NCBI GenBank assembly: GCA_002344975.1
Contig: DDUV01000082.1
Span: 8,898-28,053, forward strand
DNA from: Saprospiraceae bacterium UBA2329
GTDB lineage: Bacteria; Bacteroidota; Bacteroidia; Chitinophagales; Saprospiraceae
Direction of reading: 5' to 3'
DNA: 19,156 nt
Part shown: in pieces, positions 1 through 5,107 of the stretch
Numbering within the stretch: position 1 is the first letter of the stretch
How the letters are laid out: each line of letters opens with the position of its first letter
Program-made: the position numbers and the translations under genes
Notes under the pieces: generated by a model
The model's input: the letters and a program-made list of their open reading frames with translations, nothing else
What the model was told of the DNA's origin: nothing
Databases searched by the model: none

Positions 1-7
1 CCCGGCC

Positions 8-24
8 CCTCCAAAGGAGGGGAG
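8..24. repeat. Perfect short palindrome CCCCTCC-AAA-GGAGGGG
   Basis: Two 7-bp arms, CCCCTCC and GGAGGGG, flank a 3-bp loop at the left edge of the window. From memory, similar CCCCTCC/GGAGGGG palindromes occur in many copies between genes in Bacteroidota genomes, so this may be a REP-like element. That bears on the start of the next gene: if the element is intergenic, the TolC-like gene begins at 58; if it lies within a reading frame, it codes for part of a linker. Confidence 0.5.
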
Positions 25-57
25 AAAGCAGGCGGTGGGTACCGGGTCGTTCGCTCT

Positions 58-1290
58 ATGGCCTCCTTCGGTCGGCCATCCGCTACCGCCCCTGCCGCAA
101 CGTGGCTCTGGGCATTGGTGCTTGCCCTTGTCTGCGCCGTTCCGCTGTGGAGCCAAACGTACCTCAACGAGCAGCAGGCCCTCGAACTGGTACTCCAATC
201 GCACCCGTCCGTACAGGCTGCCGGCCTGCGCATGCAGCAGCAACAAACCCTGCAAGCCGCCGCCGCCCAGTGGCAGCCCGCCGATCTCTTTCACAACATC
301 GCCGCCGACCCCGACTACGGCATGTTCGGCACCACGGCTTTCGGATTCAATCAGGCTTTCCCGGCCCGCAAGATGACGCAGGCGCGCCGCCTTTATTACC
401 AGCGCCGGGAAGCCGCCGCTGCCGCCGGGTTCATGCTCACGCGCAGGCAGGTAGCCCGCTCCGTCAGCGAACTCTATCAGCACATCGGCTTCATACAAAG
501 CGAAGCGGGACTCTATCGGCGTTTAGACAGCCTCTACCAGTCGGTGGCGGCCATTGCTCAGTTGCGCTACACTGCCGGCGAGGTTTCCAAAGCAGAGCAG
601 CTCGCCCTCGAAGACAAAGCCGCCCAGATGCGCCTGGCCCTCCAAACCACCGGCCACGAAATCGAATTCGACCGCGTCGTATTGGGGCAGGTGCTGGGCA
701 TTCCGGGGCAGGTATTTCCCGTGTCGGGGCCGTTTCAGCCCATGAGCTTCTCCCTTGCCGATACGGCCTTAGTAGAAAACTCCGCCCGTTCTGTATTGTA
801 CCGTACGTCCATAGCCATCTCCGAAGCCGAACAAGAAGTCGTAGCCGCCCAGCGTGCGCCTGTATTCTCCGGCGGCCTCATGGTGCAATACCTGCCCAAC
901 GGACGAGTGCTGCCCGGCTGGCAATTGGGGCTGCAAATTCCATTGATAACCAAAAGTTTGCGTGCCGATCAAGCGGCTGCCGCTCTCGGTGTTCAGTCTG
1001 CCGCCGCCGACTACCGCGCCGACTTGCTGGAGCAGCGCACCCAATTGGCGCACCTCCTGCACGAGCAGGAAAAGTACCAGATTCGATTGGAGTATTACAC
1101 CGCCAAAGGCAAGGCATTGGCCGATGAGTTATTGCGCATGGCTGTAGCCAACTACCGCGCCGGCGAAATCGGCTTTGTTGAACTCACACAATTCGCCGAA
1201 CAGGCCGCCGCCATTGAGTTGGACTATTTAGAAAACCTGCTCGGCCTGAACATGGCCATCATCCAATTGCGCACGCTGACGGGGCAGTGA
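58..1290 (+). CDS. TolC/CusC-family outer-membrane efflux factor (possibly the C-terminal part of a CzcA-TolC fusion)
   Basis: This is probably the outer-membrane channel subunit of a heavy-metal RND efflux pump, taking substrate from inner-membrane pump and adaptor to the outside. After a hydrophobic segment at residues 15-31 the protein has the TolC pattern: an N-terminal LNEQQALELVLQSHPSVQAA motif, long Ala/Gln/Glu-rich helices, and a second repeat ending near LRTLTGQ. At 410 residues it is slightly short for the family. The frame is open to the left edge of the window with no stop before the ATG at 58. In Bacteroidota the CzcA permease is often fused to a C-terminal TolC domain through a hydrophobic linker, so this could be the tail of such a fusion. 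The poorly charged N-terminus (only Arg6 before the hydrophobic core) fits that, but an independent start at 58 cannot be excluded. The CusB-like adaptor follows 232 bp downstream. The family is clear; the start is not. Confidence 0.8.
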   Translation: MASFGRPSATAPAATWLWALVLALVCAVPLWSQTYLNEQQALELVLQSHPSVQAAGLRMQQQQTLQAAAAQWQPADLFHNIAADPDYGMFGTTAFGFNQAFPARKMTQARRLYYQRREAAAAAGFMLTRRQVARSVSELYQHIGFIQSEAGLYRRLDSLYQSVAAIAQLRYTAGEVSKAEQLALEDKAAQMRLALQTTGHEIEFDRVVLGQVLGIPGQVFPVSGPFQPMSFSLADTALVENSARSVLYRTSIAISEAEQEVVAAQRAPVFSGGLMVQYLPNGRVLPGWQLGLQIPLITKSLRADQAAAALGVQSAAADYRADLLEQRTQLAHLLHEQEKYQIRLEYYTAKGKALADELLRMAVANYRAGEIGFVELTQFAEQAAAIELDYLENLLGLNMAIIQLRTLTGQ

Positions 1291-1322
1291 ATGACTACTT
1301 AGCATTTTATTCAAAGCCACAA

Positions 1323-1471
1323 CCGCGCCGTGGCGCGGCATTAGCCGTTAGCTTATTTTTCGATAAGGAGGAAGATTTTCCTCATGGGGAAATTTCTAAA
1401 TGCACTTTTGAACACGAATTCTTCTTCTTTTGGAAAACCAAGCTAATGCCACGCAAGGCGTGGTAATAGCT
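1323..1471. repeat. Intergenic element bounded by two related GC-rich palindromes
   Basis: The 232-bp gap between the TolC-like and CusB-like genes holds two hairpins. The first is CCGCGCC-GT-GGCGCGG (1323-1338), followed by CATTAGCCGTTAGCT. The second is a longer imperfect palindrome at 1441-1471: arms of 14 bp, AGCTAATGCCACGC and GCGTGGTAATAGCT, with two mismatches and an AAG loop. The reverse complement of the second resembles the first, including the shared GGCATTAGC or GGCATTAGC-like block, so the pair looks like the ends of one degenerate inverted-repeat element with an AT-richer interior. There is no open frame of note inside. It could be a MITE-like insertion or a structured RNA that sets apart expression of the two pump genes. 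Confidence 0.55.
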
Positions 1472-1522
1472 AACAGCCTATGTGAAATGCCAGATGAATA
1501 CTAAAATTAAAAAATTCTCACC

Positions 1523-2683
1523 ATGAAAAAATACATCCTTCTTTCGGGTCTTGCCCTCATCGCGGCGGCCTGCGGCACCAAAAATGCCGAACCCGTTTCC
1601 GAAGCGCCCGCCGCCGAAGAAATCCACGAGCGCATCAGCCTCAGCGCCGAGCAATTCCGGCAGGCCGGCATCCAAACCGGCACCTTCAGCTACCGCACCA
1701 TGCAGGAGTACTTCCCGGCGGCGGCAGAACTGTACCTCGGCGCAGAACATACGGCATCCGTCAGCACCATCACCGAGGGCATCGTTTCGGAATTGCGGGT
1801 CACGCTCAATCAGACGCTCCGCAAAGGCGATGTCGTGGCGGTGCTGCACAAGCCCGGTCTGCTCGATTGGCAGCAGGAATATTTAGAGCGCAAAGACCGC
1901 ATCGCATTTTTGAAAATGGAGTTGGAGCGCTACAAAACCCTCGCTGCCGACAATGCCACCGCCACAAAAAATCTGCAAAAAGCCGAGGCCGACCTCCGCG
2001 AGGCGCAAACCTCCCAAACCCTGCTGGCTGCCAAACTGCGTCAATACCAGATTGATCCTGAATTGGTTACGACATCCAATCTCAAAACGCAAATCATGTT
2101 GCGCGCGCCCATTTCGGGTACCGTTACGAAAATCCATTCGGGACTGGGCGCTTCTTTGGCTCCCGGCGCTGCGCTGGTGGACATGGCCGATTATTCGCGC
2201 GTTCAGCCGGTGGTGTATATTTTTGAAAAAGACATTCACCGCGTGAAAGTAGGCGCACGGGTGCTGTTGTTTTTTGCCGCCGACCCCGGCCGTACCTTCC
2301 CGGCTGTTATTACCAACATGGACGGCGCCGTGGACCGCGAGCGGCGGGCGCTGCGCGCTTTTGCCCGTTTCGAGCAGTCGCCTGATAAGCTCGCTGCGGG
2401 GGCATACATGGACGCGAAAATTGCGCCCTCCGCAGGCAGCGAAACCCAGGCATTGCCGGAAGCCGCTGTGGTGCGCGAGAGCGATGGGCAGTATATTTTT
2501 ATTTTGGAACTCGAACGCGCAGACGGGGTCATATTCCATAAAGTGGCGGTACAAACAGGAGCCGTGGAAGGTGGCTTTGTGGCCGTGACGCCGCTGGAGC
2601 AGTTGCCAAAGGATGCAAAAATCGTGTTGCAGGGCGCGTATTATGTGTCGGCTCAGGGCGCGGGGATAGAGGTGGAGGAGTGA
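1523..2683 (+). CDS. CusB/HlyD-family periplasmic adaptor lipoprotein of a heavy-metal RND efflux pump
   Basis: This is the membrane-fusion (adaptor) subunit that joins an inner-membrane RND pump to its TolC-type channel in the periplasm. The N-terminus MKKYILLSGLALIAAAC is a lipoprotein signal with Cys17 as the lipidation site. The lipoyl-like halves lie at about residues 77-112 (with TEGIVSELRVTLNQTLRKGD) and 188-222 (with LRAPISGTVTKI), around a coiled-coil hairpin at about 116-175. A beta-barrel region and a membrane-proximal region with QGAYYVSAQGAGIE-type ending follow. The length, 386 residues, is normal for the CusB/CzcB group. It lies 232 bp after the TolC-like gene on the same strand, so the two probably serve one metal-efflux pump whose CzcA/CusA-type component would lie just left of the window. 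The metal is not shown by the sequence; copper is suggested by the receptor at 5108-7648. Confidence 0.9.
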   Translation: MKKYILLSGLALIAAACGTKNAEPVSEAPAAEEIHERISLSAEQFRQAGIQTGTFSYRTMQEYFPAAAELYLGAEHTASVSTITEGIVSELRVTLNQTLRKGDVVAVLHKPGLLDWQQEYLERKDRIAFLKMELERYKTLAADNATATKNLQKAEADLREAQTSQTLLAAKLRQYQIDPELVTTSNLKTQIMLRAPISGTVTKIHSGLGASLAPGAALVDMADYSRVQPVVYIFEKDIHRVKVGARVLLFFAADPGRTFPAVITNMDGAVDRERRALRAFARFEQSPDKLAAGAYMDAKIAPSAGSETQALPEAAVVRESDGQYIFILELERADGVIFHKVAVQTGAVEGGFVAVTPLEQLPKDAKIVLQGAYYVSAQGAGIEVEE

Positions 2684-2685
2684 GG

Positions 2686-2744
2686 CAGGGGTGAGTGAGT
2701 CAGGGGTGAGTGGGTGAGGGGTGAGTGGGTGAGTGGGTGAGGAG
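2686..2744 (+). repeat. GTGAG/GGGTGA-type simple-sequence repeat
   Basis: Imperfect tandem copies built from GGGGTGAGTG, GGGTGA and GTGAGTGG units fill almost the whole gap between the adaptor stop codon and the promoter of the TPR gene. The strand is entirely purine-plus-T, with only two C residues. It ends 3 bp before the TATCTTTG box at 2748-2755, so it sits where a -33 promoter element would be. Copy-number change by slipped-strand replication is possible. Confidence 0.7.
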
Positions 2745-2747
2745 TTG

Positions 2748-2755
2748 TATCTTTG
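2748..2755 (+). promoter_or_regulatory. Bacteroidota -7 promoter box TATCTTTG for the TPR gene
   Basis: The box matches TAnnTTTG and ends 22 bp before the ATG at 2778. I see no TTG at the usual distance upstream, because that place is taken by the GTGAG repeat. Confidence 0.5.
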
Positions 2756-2777
2756 CCTCATAACTTATGCCATTGCC

Positions 2778-3683
2778 ATGAAGAAATACAGCTTGCTCTT
2801 TCTGCCGTGCCTGCTTTTGTCCGTCTGCCTGACGGCGCAGCCCTGTCCTGATAAACCATATATCAAAGCGCCTGAATTGTCGGATGCAGTCCGCAAGACT
2901 TTTGAGGCTCAATTGGCTCAGGCTCAGACGACTTACGAGGCTCGCCCCGATGATGCCGATGCGCTGATATGGATGGGGCGTCGCACCGCATATCTGGGCA
3001 GGTACATGGAGGCCATTGAGTTGTTTGGAAAGGGCGTGGAAAAGCATCCCGCTGATGCCCGTTTCTTGCGGCACCGGGGTCATCGCTACCTCACGGTGCG
3101 CTGTTTTGATGCGGCCATCGAGGATTTTCAGGCTGCCGCCCGGCTCACCCGCCGCCTTCCCGACGAGGTCGAACCCGACGGTTTGCCCAATGCCCGCAAC
3201 ATTCCCACCAGTACTTTGCAATCCAATATTTGGTACCATCTGGCGCTGGCGCATTACCTCAAAGGCGATTTTAAAAAAGCCCTGCCCGCCTGGAAACGTT
3301 GTGTGGAGCTTTCCCAAAATCCCGACGGGCTGGTTTCTTCTACGCATTGGTACTACATGACCGCCCGACGATTGGGTCTGCAAAGGAAGGCGGAAAAGGC
3401 ATTGCAGAAAGTCGGAAAGGATTTGGATATTATTGAAAATCAGGACTATTATACCTTGATTCAGTTGTATCAGGGCCGAATAGGGGAGGGGGATGTTCAA
3501 AAAATGCTGAGGACTACCGACAACGCGCTGAGCAATGCTTCATTGGGCTACGGCTATGGCAATTGGCTGTGGTACAATGGGCGGCAGCAGGAAGCCCGGC
3601 AGGTTTTTGCTCAAATCACGCAGGGCAGCTCCTGGGCGGCTTTCGGGTTCATTGCAGCGGAGGCAGAGTTGAGCCGGAAATAG
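2778..3683 (+). CDS. Secreted tetratricopeptide-repeat (TPR) protein
   Basis: The product is a 301-residue exported protein with TPR helices, probably a periplasmic protein-protein interaction scaffold; no enzymatic motif is visible. The chosen ATG gives a clean signal peptide (MKKYSLLFLPCLLLSVCLTA, cleavage near Ala20-Gln21). The in-frame ATG 45 bp upstream would add a leader overlapping the promoter box, so I reject it. TPR-like units are visible at about residues 57-90 (DADALIWMGRRTAYLGRYMEAI), 92-124 and 164-197 (IWYHLALAHYLKGDFKKALPAW). The C-terminal third repeats the pattern more weakly (YGYGNWLWYNGRQQEARQVF). It is flanked by metal genes, but nothing in the protein links it to metal. 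It converges on the nitroreductase gene. Confidence 0.85.
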   Translation: MKKYSLLFLPCLLLSVCLTAQPCPDKPYIKAPELSDAVRKTFEAQLAQAQTTYEARPDDADALIWMGRRTAYLGRYMEAIELFGKGVEKHPADARFLRHRGHRYLTVRCFDAAIEDFQAAARLTRRLPDEVEPDGLPNARNIPTSTLQSNIWYHLALAHYLKGDFKKALPAWKRCVELSQNPDGLVSSTHWYYMTARRLGLQRKAEKALQKVGKDLDIIENQDYYTLIQLYQGRIGEGDVQKMLRTTDNALSNASLGYGYGNWLWYNGRQQEARQVFAQITQGSSWAAFGFIAAEAELSRK

Positions 3684-3710
3684 AAAAAGGCGCTCCGTAT
3701 CCGAAGCGCC
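3684..3710 (-). terminator. Intrinsic terminator for the nitroreductase gene
   Basis: Read on the minus strand, GGCGCT pairs with AGCGCC across a 10-nt loop and is followed by TTTTT. It overlaps the end of the convergent TPR gene and lies about 90 bp past the nitroreductase stop codon. Confidence 0.65.
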
Positions 3711-3797
3711 CACACAAACTATAAACAAACAAAAAACATTAGCGAAAGAATATCGGGATAACAAAGGAGTAAAGGTTTTGTTCCAAAAAAAATGGCC

Positions 3798-4403
3798 TTA
3801 TATCATCTTTCCCGCAAACGCAAATTCAGCCAATTCCTTGCGTTTGCGCGGCGTCAGTTCGCGGGTACGGAAGGGTTCCTCCAACTTTTCAGGTTCGTCC
3901 AAATAGCCGATGGAGATGAAACAAACGGCCTCCATGTCGTCGGGAATTTGGAAAGTTTCAATGGTTTTTTGCATATCGAAGCCGCCCATCTGATGGCCGA
4001 AAATGTCCATAGCGGCGGCTTGCAGCAGCAGGGTGGTATTGGCCGCCCCGACGTCGTGCAGGGCATGGCGATTGTGTTTGCCGTTGGAGGCGAAGTTCTT
4101 GCGGGCAAGGCTCAGCAGCAACACGGGAGCGCCGTCGGCCCAGCGGTTTCCGGGCAGGAGGCAGTCATACATTTGCTGAAAAACAGGCTCGCCTTTGTGC
4201 GCGTACAGATATACCCAGGGCTGCTCGTTCATGCTGCTCGATGCCCAGGAGGCTGCCTCTAAGAGGGTCATCAGCGTATCGTGTTCGATGGGGCGGTCGG
4301 CGAAGGAGCGCGCACTCCAGCGCTGACGAATGAACTCATGCACAGGATATTGCGTGGCCGCTTCTTTGGCGTTTATGCTTTCCGGTTGGAGAATGGTATC
4401 CAT
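3798..4403 (-). CDS. Nitroreductase-family FMN-dependent oxidoreductase
   Basis: This is a 201-residue member of the nitroreductase fold, which uses NAD(P)H and FMN to reduce nitro, quinone or similar compounds in the cytoplasm as a homodimer. Family marks are RQRWSARSF at residues 26-34 (FMN phosphate binding), ASSSMNEQPW at 54-63, HDVGAANTTLLLQAAAMDIFGHQMGGF around 116-142 (core helix and Gly-rich turn), and ISIGYLDEPEKLEEPFRTR near 164-181. The start is set at the ATG giving MDTILQPESINAKEAA; upstream codons to 4535 would read back through the promoter of the divergent gene. It stands alone, back to back with the Cys-rich gene. The natural substrate cannot be told from the sequence. Confidence 0.9.
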   Translation of the reverse strand: MDTILQPESINAKEAATQYPVHEFIRQRWSARSFADRPIEHDTLMTLLEAASWASSSMNEQPWVYLYAHKGEPVFQQMYDCLLPGNRWADGAPVLLLSLARKNFASNGKHNRHALHDVGAANTTLLLQAAAMDIFGHQMGGFDMQKTIETFQIPDDMEAVCFISIGYLDEPEKLEEPFRTRELTPRKRKELAEFAFAGKMI

Positions 4404-4471
4404 ATTATTGATGTCTTGCTTTCTTGAAAGCTGTTGAAACAAACCGATGGCGGGAGTGTTCAATGAGCGAT

Positions 4472-4502
4472 TTGCATTTTGGCGAATATGAGTGTATCTT
4501 TG
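4472..4502 (+). promoter_or_regulatory. Promoter TTG-N20-TATCTTTG for the Cys-rich gene
   Basis: TTG at 4472-4474 and TATCTTTG at 4495-4502 are separated by 20 bp, the Bacteroidota housekeeping arrangement. Only 8 nt lie between the box and the ATG at 4511, so the transcript would have a leader of a few nucleotides or none. Confidence 0.7.
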
Positions 4503-4510
4503 CACCCGAA

Positions 4511-4915
4511 ATGAAACGCAAACTGTCCATATCACTGCTTTTTGTCGCGCTCCTCATGGCGCTGTCGCCCTGCGTGGAGGTCTTCAGTTTTGCGTTGCAA
4601 CGCCATTTTTCCCACAGCGAAATGTCTTGCTGCAGCCGTCCCTCCACGGTGGAAGAAAAAGCAGGCAAATCCGGTTGCAAAAAAACGGACTTGGCTGAAA
4701 CCGGCGCTTCCTGTGGGCATTCCGGTGAAGAACAACACGGACAGTGCGGCTCCCAGTGCCATTGCTCCTGCTGCGGACATGCCGCTACGTTTTTCATTGC
4801 GTATCTGTTTGATTTTCAGTATATAGAGATAGCGTATCAACAACCCTGTTATAGCTCCGGTTATCATTTCGATTACACAGAAACCATCTGGCAGCCGCCC
4901 CGCATAGTGGGATGA
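4511..4915 (+). CDS. Small exported Cys/His-rich protein, putative metal-binding
   Basis: The product has 134 residues: a signal peptide or N-terminal membrane segment (KRKLSISLLFVALLMALSP), then a chain with 11 Cys residues in all. Clusters are C40-C41, C56, C68, and a dense stretch at 79-90 (CGSQCHCSCCGH). The tail ends in IWQPPRIVG. From memory, similar short proteins ending in I-W-Q-P-P are found beside copper and heavy-metal genes in Bacteroidota; I infer a periplasmic metal buffer or chaperone. The start at 4511 is chosen because it gives the signal peptide and sits just after a strong promoter box; an ATG at 4424 would precede the promoter. The receptor gene follows after 192 bp with no obvious promoter of its own, so the two may share a transcript. 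Confidence 0.75.
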   Translation: MKRKLSISLLFVALLMALSPCVEVFSFALQRHFSHSEMSCCSRPSTVEEKAGKSGCKKTDLAETGASCGHSGEEQHGQCGSQCHCSCCGHAATFFIAYLFDFQYIEIAYQQPCYSSGYHFDYTETIWQPPRIVG

Positions 4916-4941
4916 TTTTGGGGCATTGTAGTTGCTCAGAA

Positions 4942-5034
4942 CTATTCAGTTTCAAGCTACATGCCTCAAGTCCTGTATCCCATAGCTCGTAGCTCGTAGC
5001 TCGCGGCTCGTAGCTTTTGGACGGGACTGAATAG
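4942..5034. repeat. Inverted-repeat-bounded element with TAGCTCG heptamer array
   Basis: The outer arms CTATTCAGT (4942-4950) and ACTGAATAG (5026-5034) are perfect 9-bp inverted repeats. Inside them AAGCTAC (4954-4960) pairs with GTAGCTT (5010-5016). The right half carries heptamers in tandem: TAGCTCG three times (4983-5003), then CGGCTCG and TAGCT. The element has no coding frame of interest. It lies between the Cys-rich gene and the receptor gene and would fold as a long hairpin in a shared transcript. It may be a non-autonomous mobile repeat or an RNA-processing or attenuation element. Confidence 0.65.
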
Positions 5035-5107
5035 CTATTTTTCATCCATATATTCCTCCTTCCGGCGAACTGTTCGGCGGGCTGTGGATATGTAAAATCA
5101 TCCAACC

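Noticed and set aside
2686..2744. GTGAG repeats as a CRISPR-like array
   Set aside because: The units are short, contiguous and without spacers; this is simple-sequence DNA.
1883..2761. Long minus-strand open frame (292 codons) opposite the CusB-like gene
   Set aside because: It is antisense to a clear family member, has no domain or signal, and such long shadow frames are expected in GC-rich coding DNA. The same holds for 102-1127, 2700-3500, 5624-6424, 6521-7138, 11940-12800 and 16536-17192.
5083..5091. TGTGGATAT, close to a DnaA-box
   Set aside because: It is a single imperfect match far from dnaA, with no cluster or AT-rich unwinding region.
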